This document shows positions 36,090 to 46,960 of a stretch of 64,000 nucleotides of DNA, one piece after another. Below the pieces are notes generated by a model. The model was not told where the DNA came from. It did not search any database and saw nothing but the letters and a program-made list of their open reading frames with translations. Source of the DNA: Oxyruncus cristatus (lineage: Eukaryota > Chordata > Aves > Passeriformes > Cotingidae); the NCBI GenBank assembly GCA_013399855.1, contig VXAY01004755.1:444546-508545 (forward strand), given 5' to 3'. Both the position numbers and the translations under genes were made by a program. Position 1 is the stretch's first letter; each line of letters opens with the position of its first letter.

Positions 36090-36107
36090 GGGGGGCGGAG
36101 GGGGGGA
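36090..36107 (+). other. G-rich tract
   Basis: Six G, CGGA, then seven G can supply four G-runs for a quadruplex. It lies in unique DNA following a 'tcaga' GATA-like word. Confidence 0.5.
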
Positions 36108-36407
36108 ACCCTGTGTAGCCACAGGCAGACAAGCTCAGTGCTCGGGAACATAATGGCCGGAGCCCGCGGGCCCATATGCTCGCCATCCTGGGAGGTGGAA
36201 GGCCAGCTCTGATCACATCCAGCTGCTCAGGATACAACTGATCAGGTATGGCTGCATGTCAGGAAAAAAAAAACAGGGTCAGCCTGACTGGGGGTTGAGG
36301 CAGGGAGGGGAATCTGCGAGGAGCTGTTTAAAGTGCGCTGCGGAACTGGGAATTTTCCTGTTGGGAGATGTCAGGGCTGCAAACTCAGACACATATACAG
36401 CCCCCCT

Positions 36408-36438
36408 GGAGGGAGGGAGGGAGGGAAGGAGGAGGAGG
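36408..36438. repeat. Imperfect (GGGA)n / GGA purine tract
   Basis: About 30 bp of GGGA units grading into GGA units on the plus strand. A polypurine microsatellite, possibly able to form triplex DNA. Confidence 0.85.
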
Positions 36439-36559
36439 TTATATTTCCCCTGTCAGCTACTATAGCATCCTCTGGGCTTCAGGAGGGAAAGAACGGAGCT
36501 TTCATACCGCGCTGAATAATTCCTGCATTTTTAGGTTCCTGTTTCCTCGATGAATTAAG

Positions 36560-36720
36560 ACCTAGGAATTCAGCTTGTTTGTTGTCGCTTTTGTTACTGA
36601 ATATCCATGAAAAGCTCAATGTCCCTGGGAACTAATTAGGTATTAACCCTGCATTATTGCTGCGTATCAGCCATGGAAACACACCATTTGGTTAAATCTC
36701 CTTGAAATATGGAAATACTG
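36560..36720. promoter_or_regulatory. Conserved-element-like block
   Basis: Homeodomain and POU-like words are packed together in repeat-free DNA: 'gaactaattaggtattaac', 'cctgcattattgctgcg', 'tatcagccatgg', 'ccatttggttaaat'. No open frame of note crosses it. It could be a developmental enhancer; this is inference from texture. Confidence 0.3.
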
Positions 36721-37974
36721 AAGGGTCAGGTGGAATGGCTGAAAAATGAGCTTAAAAAAAAAAAATAAGAAAACTTCTGGGGCAAGGAGGGAAAGGAGGA
36801 GATATTTCAACAAAAGCAAGTACGTGGTATTACTTTTTACAGCTTCTATGAAGTCCTAAACAAAACTACCAGATAGGAACCAAGCTGTTTTTAGAAGAAC
36901 AATGAGGTCTCGCTGGGAATTGTGCCTGGGAGAGATGTGGGAGAGGTCAGGAGCTACACGGGACCTGTTCCAGCCTAACCTCAACTGCTCTATGTGTTTT
37001 TGTTCTTAGGTCCTCACCACCATGTTTTTGGGCAAGATACTTTTAGAAGAACACCTCAACCAGACCATGCTCTCAGAGACCTGAGCCTTCACAGTGATGG
37101 TAGGCAGTAATCGTGTATTTTGGAGTATCTTCTTACTCCTACGCATGGCAACATTTAGCAGCACACCACCATCTGCCACAGAAGCACAGACCACTAATGG
37201 CACGATAAGAACAAGTGTGTACCTATCTATATTTTATTACTCCTGCCATTTCAGGGGTTTGCAGATAATTAACTCTGAATACTTATTCATCTAATTTTCC
37301 CCTCAAAAATGTTACCATTCCACTTAAAACCCTTCTTTGTGGTCCAAGCAGCAGCACACTTAATCAGACTGAACAGGGCCGCAGAGCAGCTTTGAGGAGG
37401 CCTTAAAATATCTGAAAACTCTAGAGCCAAGCCATGGGAAGGGGACTGCTCTCATCCAGCCTCCCCTTGCTCCCCTCTCCAATGGCTTGGGGGAGACAGC
37501 AGAGCTCCTGACCCTCCCCAGGGACAGCCATACAACCCCCTCAGACCAGAGTGTTTCTCCAACACTGTGTCAGCCCAGACACACTGACTCAATCCAACAC
37601 ACCACTGAACCAAAATATTTTGATTTGATAAAACAAACTCAACAACTGTTTAGACTTGGTCTGACCAGACTCACAATGGAGGTTTCTTTTTCAACTTCCC
37701 TATTTATTCTCATCTCTGCCATCACGCAGTTAGGTGAGCAAAGCCAAAGCCATTCCCTTCTCCTTTCGCCCCTGGATCCCCAGGGAATGGCCAGGTCTCC
37801 TGGACTGTCTCCCACTGCACTCCTGCATGGAGCCAACCCAACAAGGCTGTGGATGACTCCAGGAAACCCTCCACACGGCTGTAATGAAAAGTTATTATTT
37901 CAGCATTTTGCTTTCCTGTTGTTACACAAGCACTTCCCACAAACCCAGTATGGAAGTGAAAGGCCTCACTTCGA

Positions 37975-38052
37975 TTGTTAGTGGGTTTACAGTGTCTTTC
38001 CCAAAACATCCTTGGGGATGTTTTGGGAAAGACACTGTAAACCCACTAACAA
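37975..38052. repeat. Perfect inverted repeat: 37-bp arms, 4-nt loop
   Basis: Bases 37975-38011 are the exact reverse complement of 38016-38052, separated by TTGG at 38012-38015. The arms contain 'agtgtctttcccaaaac' and its complement. Pairing stops at 37974/38053 (A opposite A). No mismatches in 37 bp means the structure is very young or under constraint. It does not match CR1 or another repeat in this window. The likeliest origin is a replication template switch that copied the nascent strand back. A transcript from here would form a near-perfect hairpin. Confidence 0.97.
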
Positions 38053-39909
38053 ACCCTACTACAACAGAACAACCCTGCTGCTCTCTCAGCTACACCCAGC
38101 CTCCAGCTCCCAGTGCACGAACCGGGCTCTGGAGTGATCGTGGCGGGAGGTCCATTCTCACATCAGATTAAAGCAAAGAGGATGGGGTCTGCTGAGATGA
38201 CAGAAGGCATTTGGGGCAAAACCTCACAGCTGAACGCAGGAGGGATGCCTTGCCCAGGCTCTCTTGTTCCTCCATGGAAGCTGGGGCACAATAACCTCTC
38301 TCCAGATGACTCCAGACTACCAGTCCTACCTAATATTTTTTTGCAGTGGCTCACGGTGCTAAATAGCAAAGAAGATCCAAGTCAGAGACAGGTAGAAGAG
38401 GATACGAATGCAGGAGATGATCAGAGGAGGGACTTCTGATAAGTGGAAGAGATGAAAAACAGCTTTGCTGCCCTCCATTACTCAGAGATGACTAAACCCT
38501 GTGGTGGGCCCTGAGATAAGAAAACCAGACCCAGATTTTTGTACCTCACAGATGAACACATCCTTCCTTCTTCTTAGGACTCATTCTCCACCTTCTACCC
38601 CTTTGCAACCAACCCCTCAGGATCTATTTTATGTATTTATATCCATTCTGTATCCACTCAGAGCCACCCACTGTGTCCATTCCTGCCTTTGTCCTCTGGT
38701 GACCCCGGGGCCATTCCCTTGTGCCTTCCCAAAGGGAATGGCAGAGCACTGCAGCCCCTACATACCCTCAGTAACAGATGTTGGCTTTGTAACTTTAACC
38801 CCCCCTGCAAGCCATCCCCCTCCCTCCCTCCCCAGCCTACAGGCCATCCAATTTGTCACCTACAAGGAAGGTCAGGGTCCTGCTGGGTGCCCAACATCTC
38901 TCAGCTTGGGGCACTTAGTTTCACATTTTTTCTCCCACTGAACAAGATGTTGAAGCAGAGAAAGAACAAGGCAAAGAAACTGGCTTGAGAGAGGGACTGA
39001 TACATGCCCTCTCTGGTGAGGGAGGATTTTTCTTTGCTTCCCTCCCACCTAAATTCTCTGATGTCCTGGTAGCAGACACAGATTTCCAGGAGGAAAATTC
39101 CTCTGCAAGCTCCTGAGACCTTCAGCTTCCTCAGGGAGCAAGTAAGCAGCATTAGCTCTTAGGAGTTTGCCTTGCTGGGCTGATCTGTGGTGTGAACAAG
39201 CTCTAATTAGTCATTTAACTTAAGAACTAAGACTCCCAAGAGAAGATTTCAGAGGGGAATTCAGACTGAAATTATCAACTGCCTAATGCAATTGCTCTGC
39301 ACTGCCTTTGCAGGAGCTCTGTCTCCCTCTCCTCATTTGACTATCTATTAAAATAGGTGTTCTGAAATAATTCCACAGCTTGGCCAAACCAGGGCTTGTG
39401 CAGCCTCCCCTGGAGTCACTCCTGGGTGAATTCACATCACACTATCCTGTGGATTTGGGTTGGGGAGAGGAAGGTGTGTCTGCTCATGGATGTGGAGCTG
39501 CTCAGGAGCAAGTGCTGCTTCGGGTCTGTCTGACACAGTGGAAGGGAACACAGCAGCTGCTTACAGTCTCAGGCCTTCAGCAAAGGATCCTTAGAGACCA
39601 AAGGGATTCTTAGGGCTGGGTGCTCTGAGCACTGGACTTGAACTGGACTGAGTTTTAAGGATGATCTTCATCTAAAGCATCAAACCTGAGCCCACATCTT
39701 CAAGTGGCTCCAGCATTAGCTGAATATTCCCATAATCCTGGGACTGTTTGCAAGCTTCTGTAAGCAGCCCGGATGGAGTACTGGTGTTTCCTACTTTCCT
39801 AACTTACATCCCAGCCATGGGAAGACTGGGTCTGTGGTATTCCCAGCTCCAGTATTGCCATGTCAAGTCACCTCAACACAGCAGTTTCCTCAGCTTCTAT
39901 CATTGCTGA

Positions 39910-40037
39910 CAGAATACAGAATTGTTTAGGTTGGGAAAGCCCTCCAAGATCGAGTCCAACCATCCCCCAGCACTGCCAAGGTCACCGTTAACCCCTGTCC
40001 CCCAGTGTCACAACCACACATCTTTGAAATCCCTCCA
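39910..40037 (-). mobile_element. CR1 LINE 3' fragment, antisense, older subfamily
   Basis: Antisense CR1 of the type spelled 'ttgtttaggttgggaaagcc', 'gatcgagtccaacc', 'ccagcactgccaaggtcacc', 'cacacatctttgaaatccct'. It differs from the 'gttggaagggacc' copies. The tail repeat (about 39910-39922) is degraded, consistent with greater age. Confidence 0.92.
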
Positions 40038-40430
40038 CTACTCCTAGAGGGCTTCTTGCAGTGATTAAAGTCTTCTTGGTTTTTTGCCTTTTAAGATGAA
40101 TCCTCAAACTCTGATTTCCCAACACACATGTGAAATCCCATGCCATATCAGCATCTCTTGGAACTCTAAGCTGGAGACAAAGGCCATGGAAAAGACTCTT
40201 CAGAGGGCAGTAAGCCATCAGTTCACCTCTTCACCAGGTGATCTTCCTTCCTGTTCAGTGCAGTGCCCAGAGTAACTTAATGGACTCCTTTCAGAACTTA
40301 CCAAATTTCCCCACACACACATAGCACTGAACTGAAATGGATAGTGCCCACTTAGAAAAAGAAATTAAATCATTGTATGTCCTTGGAAACATTCTAATGT
40401 CATACTAATAATGTTTTATTCTGAGCCCTG
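40038..40430. other. Unique stretch between two CR1 copies
   Basis: About 390 bp without a recognisable feature. Confidence 0.5.
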
Positions 40431-40630
40431 TGTTCCCCTGCCATGGGCAGGGACACCTCCCAGCATCCCAGGTTGCTCCAAGCTCTGTCCAGCCTGGCCT
40501 TGGACACCTCCAGGGATCCAGGGGCAGCCACAGCTTCTCTGGGCAACCTGGGCCAGGGCCTCCCCACCCTCACAGGGAAGAGTTTCATCCTAATATTTAA
40601 TCTAAACCCACCCTCTGCCAGTTTAAAGGA
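40431..40630 (-). mobile_element. CR1 LINE 3' fragment, antisense, lacking its very end
   Basis: Reads 'ccatgggcagggacacctcc', 'ccagcctggccttggacacc', 'cagcttctctgggcaacctg', 'gcctccccaccctcacaggg' and then 'ccctctgccagtttaaagg'. The terminal 60 bp ('ccttccaacc...' and the tail) are missing at the 40431 side, so the element was clipped at its 3' end after insertion. That is unusual for CR1, which is normally lost from the 5' end. Confidence 0.93.
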
Positions 40631-41359
40631 AGGAAGGGGTCAGCACCAGGTCCACAAGTACTGGTGGAAGCCCTTCATAACTCCTCAAAGAACGCTCAGT
40701 TCCCTCCCCACACACGCTGGCAAACACTGACCTGGGTTTGCAGACCTGGCTGACACCGTTTGGCCCAGGGAGAATGGGAGGGAGGGATCTGCGCCTTCTC
40801 CAAGCCCCCAGCCCGAGCCACCCCTGCTCGAGCCCCAGCGCGGCAGCCCCGACACGCAGGACCATGGACAGCAGTCCCATGGACAGCAGTCCCCACCCGC
40901 CCGGCTCGCTCCGCTCACAAACACACCGAACACTCGTCGGCAGGAGCTTTTTGCATTTCTTAGTTACCCTGGGCTACGCCTTGAAAACACTCACATAGAG
41001 TATCATGAGCCAGTTCTGCTCACTCTGAGCGCTGGAGCTCTTTGAAGAGAACATCAGCCCAAAGATACCCTTCTCTCTGAGCCCTGGTGAACACCATAGA
41101 ACAGCACAGAGAGCTTGAAATCTCCCTCCTCTGCTGTAAATAGAAGCCTCTTTCCCGGCCCAGGTCCTGATAACAACCAGGATGTAATGAAAGCATTCAG
41201 AGGAGTGTTATGAACCTCTCAGCCTCCACTGTAACCAGCCCCTGGCTTCCAAGACACGCTTAAAGGATTTCTGTGCAAAGGGCAAGTTGTTAAACACCCA
41301 TATACTCAATTTACTCCCCAACTCCACTTATGCCAGAAGAATTCACCGAATAAGCCAGA
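40631..41359. other. Unique stretch with small CpG-rich patch
   Basis: 40790-40950 contains about 16 CpG in 160 bp, high for this window, and includes the RE1-like duplication. The remainder is featureless. Confidence 0.5.
40857..40892 (+). promoter_or_regulatory. Tandem RE1/NRSF-like motif
   Basis: Bases 40857-40872 (CAGGACCATGGACAGC) agree with the REST/NRSF element at its left half CAG-ACC and fully at the right half GGACAGC. The outer positions do not fit, so it is a partial match. A 15-bp tandem duplication (40863-40877 and 40878-40892) creates a second, weaker copy at 40872-40887. REST silences neuronal genes. Occupancy cannot be told from sequence. Confidence 0.3.
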
Positions 41360-41466
41360 GTGTGATGGCACCTCCTATGATTTTTGGGATGATCTGTGCA
41401 GAGCCAGGAACCGAACCTCAATCTTTTGGGTCCCTTCCCACTCAGGATACTCTGTGATTCTGTGAT
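41360..41466 (+). mobile_element. CR1 LINE 3' terminal fragment, 'CTCAGGATA' subfamily
   Basis: A degraded sense copy: 'tgatttttgggatgatctgt', 'gcagagccaggaaccgaacc', 'gtcccttcccactcaggata' and a two-unit tail 'ctgtgattctgtgat'. Same subfamily as at 8.7 and 45.1 kb. Confidence 0.88.
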
Positions 41467-44400
41467 CTCATTTCCTGAGGTGCCAATGTCACTTTACACA
41501 CTGAATTCACAGCCACACAACACTGGATGTACACACATCACTGGGAATACCCATCCTTCCAGAAGGAAAGAAGAAACAGCACATTCATCTCTGCCATGGT
41601 ACCGAAAATTATTTTAAATATATCAAGAACTAGTTATTCATTCTCTTGAAGGTCTAATTCTACACAGTTGTCTCAAAACAAGTGGGTCATCAGCCACATT
41701 TTGCTATCAGCCATCCCTTTTACTTCGACAAGGAGCACATCACTAAGATACCACAAGACCAGTCCTCCCTACAAGGCGGATTCATTCTCACTCAGCATCC
41801 AAAGTTCAACTTGGAGCATAAGGAAAATGAGAGAAATGGCTAGTGACAGTAAGCCTTGATAGGGTCATGGGCTTTGCAACAGCTTCAACATGCAGGCGGG
41901 TGAAAACATCACTCCCAAAGTAAAGGGACAGAGAAAAGAAGTGAAGGGGAGGAAAGAAAAAGGAAAAGGTTGATGGACAGTTGGACTTGTTGAGGGTGAA
42001 ATCAATTAAAGTGCATCAAATCCAGAATTCATGCTTTTTCAAAGTGACAAATATGTGCTGGAAACTGAGAAAGATGAGGGGAAAATAATGTCTTTGACCT
42101 CCCGGAGACCGGCTGTTCCTTCCGTCAGAGGAGCCAGAAGTGAAGTGAGATGCGTTCATGATAAATTGTAACAGCCAGGCAGCCACCTTAAAAAAGAACG
42201 AGGTGAAAAGGTTACAGAAGGGACCCAAAATGCGAAGAATTCAACCAAACATCAAGATAAATCAGCTCAGGCCCCTGTGTGTGCATACCCAGCCTCCACA
42301 GAGCTGCCACGGCTCAGCTCAATTTGTGTTGCCTTGCTCGAAGTGTAAGAGAGACGCACACACACATCTTGTTTACAAAAGCTTTGGAAAACACCCTTGC
42401 AAAGGGCTGCCTCACCTCAGCCTTCCCAAGGGAAGGGGTGCAGTGGCCACCCCACCTGCCAAGCTGTTTTGGAGTTTGTTAGACAATTAGAACACTTCTT
42501 TGGTGTGCACAAATGTCCCTGACAAGCCTGTGTTCAGCTAAATCCAGCTGTGCTTTTTAGGAGGAAGCTTTCTAAGAGTTGGACACATCTCTCTCCTAAT
42601 AAAGCAAACAATAAAATAGCCACACTCCTGAAAGCTTCAGAGCCTTGGTATCTCTTATTTTCTCTCGCACTTCGAATTTCCTGGGTTTGAGCTTTAAAGT
42701 AGGGTATAAATATTTGTCTGGGTGCTTCCACCAACACGGCAACTTTGGATCCTTTCCCTCACTAACAACCGGAAATTATTAACTCTGATGATGACTCTCA
42801 TGCAGAATAGTTAGATGAAAAACCTAAAATATTTTAAAGGATCAATAAACATATGATATCTGCTAATAAAGTGTTTGAAACATCCCTTTAAAGATTGCGC
42901 CCTGCTGGGAAAATATATTTTCAGTCCAAGAGAATATCTCAATCCAGGTGAAATGAAACTCAGTGTTAAAAAATGACACAATTCCCGTGGCAGTGGTGTT
43001 TTCCACCGAAGGCAACACTTCACAAAATCATTTTGGCCAAAATTCCCCTCCTGGCCCAATTCCAGCAGAAAAAGGCTTCCCTAGGGCTGGATCCAATGGT
43101 TTTTGTGAGCTGTAACAAGCCAAAGCAGAATTTTAGGGACTATTTAGTGCATATTTGGTCACTTTGCCAGGGTACAACCCATACACTTCCCACTCAGATG
43201 CTCATACTGACTACAGACAAAGCCCTCACTTGAGCCCATCAAGTGTCCAAACACCAGGTGTTTGTGATACAGGGTCCTCCTTAAATTATTAATACGCAGC
43301 AGTGGACCCCGAGATCTTCAAGCAAGAGCTGCCCAAACTATTCTTCCTACTCCCAACAGCAGGTTGACCTTTGAAGGGGTCACTGAAGAAACCATGTTTT
43401 CTCTCCTCTCCTGCAGGGAGCAGTTTGCACAAGCTGTGTTAAGCCTGCTCACACTGCTGCCTGCTGTGCACAGAGTCACCTTAGGGTAGTCCTAAACACG
43501 GGAGCTAGAGCAGATTCCCAACTGCAGCATGGAATTCCCCATGCCTGGGCTCCCAGCTGGCACTGAGAGCTTATTGTGGCCAGTGCCTGCACGGGGGAAG
43601 CGAGGTTTGCCTCGGTGTTGCTGTGAGGAAGCTCAGCTATCAAGTCCTGGCTGGCATCCTCACAGCCCTGCCTTCAGAAAGCACTGGTGAGCATCTCGCC
43701 AGCTCCTCCTGACACACATGCCCACCCCACTGTTGTTGCATTTTTCTTCACGACAACCTTCCCTGGATGGTCCCTTCCCCAAAACAGCATGATTCTCTCA
43801 GGGAGACACAAGTTCACATCGACAAATCCTTCCCGACACTGCCCCGAAGCACTTTCGCTATGATCGGCTATTCAGAGTGATGGGACACACTAGTTAGATC
43901 TCTCTGTGTGTTTATCAATCCCTTCTCAGCCATTTTCCTCTGTAAATCCGTCAAATCTTTTTCTTCAAGCTCTGTGGGAACAGTTAGGAGCTATCTCCTC
44001 AGAGGTGCCTGCCCTGCCACTCGGATTTCATCCCGCTCCTGGAGAAGCTGGATGTCAGCAAGGAGAGGACTGGCCAGCACAGCACAGACACAGCAGCAGC
44101 AGCGCTGCTGCCAGTACCCTTGGAGCCACAGGATCCACAGGAAAGATCCTTATAAAGTCCCTATGCAGGGGGCAAGGGAGGAGTCCTCTTCACCTGGGAC
44201 AGAGGAGGAAGAAGGGGAAAAGCCCAGAGATGAAGTCAAGTGAGGGAAAAGTCTGTAACACCCCAACGCAGACACAGCTCATTCTGAGCTGAGCGAGGGC
44301 AGGAATCTAGCTGCTCCACAGGAACATGGGACATTACAGGATTTAAGGACACAGGACTTGAAAGTGTATTGGACTCAATACATATATATCCATATCCAAA

Positions 44401-45111
44401 TATTGCATATCCACATCCACATGTTACATATCCACTGCAACCCCGTGATAAACCTCACTCAAGCCACACACTGCCACCAAGAGATTTGAACCTTAGCAAT
44501 TTCCTTTTATCCTTCCAGGGAATTTGAGCCTGACAAACCACACATCTTCCCTTTTAAATAGGGAGCATCAGCCAGCCCATTCCCCTTACACTGATGCTTG
44601 TAACCTTCGTGGATGGCAGTGACTTGCCAGCCAGCCTGAATCTGCACAGATGCTGTCCTATGGAACTACACTCCGCTGCTTACATGCAGTTTGACTGTGC
44701 AGATCTAGGTCAGCATCCTGACAAACATCAGAGGAGAAGGCTTATCTCTCCTTTCACACTTGTCATCAGCAGAGCTGGTTATCAGCCCCGTTTTGCAGTC
44801 GGGGGAATGAAGCACAAAGCAGTGAAGTGACTTGGCTGAGGTCGCTTTGCGGAGGCCAGTGCCTGGTTTGGGAATAAAGCTCCCGGTCCTCCACACCACC
44901 AACCAGGTAACACCGAGTTCATAAGGCTAAACTGTGAAATTGGGAAGATAAACTTGTGGAGGGCTGACAAAATCTGTAGGTATCACCACCAGATACATCT
45001 GCTCAATCTTCACCCTGAGGAGCTTACCAGAGTTCCAGGTGGCACGTACAGCATTCCCACTAGAGGCAGACCAGAATTTAGGACAATCCCCCATCTCCCA
45101 ACAAGCTACCT
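41467..45111. other. Unique non-coding stretch
   Basis: No gene or repeat apart from small tandem words: a CAG run at about 44089-44103 and the 'catatccac' cluster at 44380-44430. The two overlapping frames at 43906-44292 (111 and 128 codons) share the CAG run and look like composition artefacts. Confidence 0.5.
44380..44430. repeat. Imperfect tandem 'CATATCCAC' cluster
   Basis: Several variants of CATATCCA(C/A) and TACATATCCAC occur within 50 bp, spaced irregularly by 7-16 bp. A minor degenerate A/T-rich tandem array. Confidence 0.6.
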
Positions 45112-45495
45112 ATTCCAAAGGAGAGCTACAAGGATGGTGAAGGGTTTAGAGGGGAAGCCATACAAAGAATGGCTGAAGTCACTTGGGTTGCTCACCCGGT
45201 AGAAGAGGAGACTGAGGGCAGAGCTCATCGGGGGCTGCAGCTCCAATCTCTGCTCTCTGTGACCAGTGACAAGACTCAGGGAACGGCTGGAGCTGTGTCA
45301 GGGGAGGGTCGGGTGGGATATCAGGAAAAGGTTCTTCCCCCAGAGGGCGGTTGGCACTGACCAGGCTCCCCAGGGCAGTGGGCACAGCCCCAAGGCTGCC
45401 AGAGCTCAAGGAATGTTTGGACAACACTCTGAGGGACAGGGTGGGATTGTTGTCTTGTGGGTCCTTCCAGCTCAGGATATTCCATGATTCTATTC
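45112..45495 (+). mobile_element. CR1 LINE 3' fragment (about 385 bp, best preserved)
   Basis: The longest sense CR1 segment in the window. It shows in order 'gagctacaaggatggtgaag', 'ggctgaagtcacttggg', 'gaagaggagactgagggcag', 'atctctgctctctgtgacca', 'gggaacggctggagctgtg', 'atatcaggaaaaggttcttc', 'gctgccagagctcaaggaat', and a close 'ccttccagctcaggatattc' followed by 'catgattctatt'. It includes the extreme C-terminal end of the ORF2 region and the 3' UTR, with the reverse transcriptase body missing. Confidence 0.97.
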
Positions 45496-46839
45496 CTTGC
45501 TTGCTCACAAGCCAGAATAAGCACTCAGGGATTGGGATCCTCCACTTTAAGCCCTGCAGAGGGGGGCAGGAATCTCCCAGGACCACCCTTTGAGCTCTAT
45601 TTCATCAGACACGCTGGATGAGAGCAGAGACAAACATGAGGTTATATATATATATATGTATGAAGCCAACAGAACATTTTACCATCCAAAAAAAGAGGTT
45701 CTGTCACTATGATTGAATGGCTGCTGCTCCTGCTTCTGATGTCTCCTGTCAGAAGGGGCAGCTGAGAATGGACCACGTGGCAGAAACAGCTTCACTAAAA
45801 TGACTCCAGTAACAAGCAACCAGACAGCTCCATATCTGACACATCCACAGGGAAAATAAAAGGCTCCAAGAGCCAAACTGTTCTTCTAGGATTGAATTTG
45901 TTTCTTTGTCCAAAAATAGTTGCCATCAACGTTTTTAATATTTTAGTTTTGGTTGCCTTTCCCTAAATTGCTTTCATTCATTTCATGAAATCTTCCATCT
46001 ATGAAGATTTTCAGTTATTTTTTTTTCCATCTCCTCTAAATTCTTTTTCCATTTTTTTTGTGGACTTCAAAGTAATTTGGTGCTGAAATATTTTAGGTGA
46101 GTTTGGATGAGAGATGAAGCCTTTACTTTTTTTAAAGGAAGAAAACAGAGGAGTCTTTTAAAAGCTACTGTTTCATTATAGGTTGTTATAAAACTGATCA
46201 CATTTTTTTTGAAAGGAAAGTCATCAGTAAAAGCTGACTAACCAAAAGCACCACTTTGCTGATCCTTGACATTTGGCTTCACCGCAAGTGCTGCCACAAA
46301 AAGCCAGGTTGCAGCTCTGGGATTCAGGTCATGTAAATGGTAAAGTTTTGGGTTTAGAGGGTTGAGAGGAAAAAAAAAAATCCCACAACCAACCTTTTTC
46401 CTCATTGAAAGACTGCCTCTAGAGAAGGGATAGGGAAGGGACTGTTCATAATCCAGCGTCAGCACATCAACACACACCACGGGCTCCATGCAGCAGATGT
46501 GAGCGACCAGGGCTGAGTTTATTTGCTGCCTGATGGTTTCCAGCCCAGAGTCCCCACATTCTCCCAGCAGCTGGTTGATGTGTCCACCAAGCAGGATCAA
46601 GTCATCACCTCTCCTGCCTGATCTAAAGAAGGTTCTTGCCAGCACACCTCAAGAACTGGCTGCAGAAGTCACTGCATTGCTCTAGACTCAAAGGGGTTTA
46701 GGACTTTCTAAGACACCCTCAAGTTTTCGTTTTCCTCCACCCAGCGTGACTCCCACCTCATGCTTTGCCTCAGCACAGAGCAGTGATCTGCACTGGGATG
46801 GGAGCCATGCCAGGATACCTTCCTCATCCTGACACCATG
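45496..46839. other. Unique stretch
   Basis: A T/A-rich segment (45900-46240) with no gene signal, then mixed DNA. The 135-codon minus frame at 46238-46645 has no recognisable domain. Confidence 0.5.
45643..45656. repeat. (TA)7 microsatellite
   Basis: Seven clean TA units followed by TGTA. Short and probably of little consequence beyond a possible length polymorphism. Confidence 0.9.
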
Positions 46840-46960
46840 CAAAGCCAGGCTGGACACAGCTCTCAGCAACCTGGTCTAGTGGAAGGCGTCCCTGCCCGTG
46901 GCAGAGGGTGGAACTAAATGGCCTTTAAGGTCCCTTCCAACCCAAACCATCCTGTGATTC
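46840..46960 (+). mobile_element. CR1 LINE 3' terminal fragment
   Basis: Sense copy: 'agccaggctggacacagctc', 'gcaacctggtctagtggaag', 'gtccctgcccgtggcag', 'cccttccaacccaaaccatc' and 'ctgtgattc'. Retains about 120 bp. Confidence 0.93.

Larger units (their letters stand above)
30193..39909. other. Long unique non-coding stretch
   Basis: Almost 10 kb without a recognised CR1. Contents worth noting are listed separately: a 214-codon minus frame (31509-32153), conserved-looking DNA near 32.84 and 36.6 kb, G-rich tracts at 36.09 and 36.4 kb and a perfect inverted repeat at 37975. No gene is supported. Confidence 0.55.
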
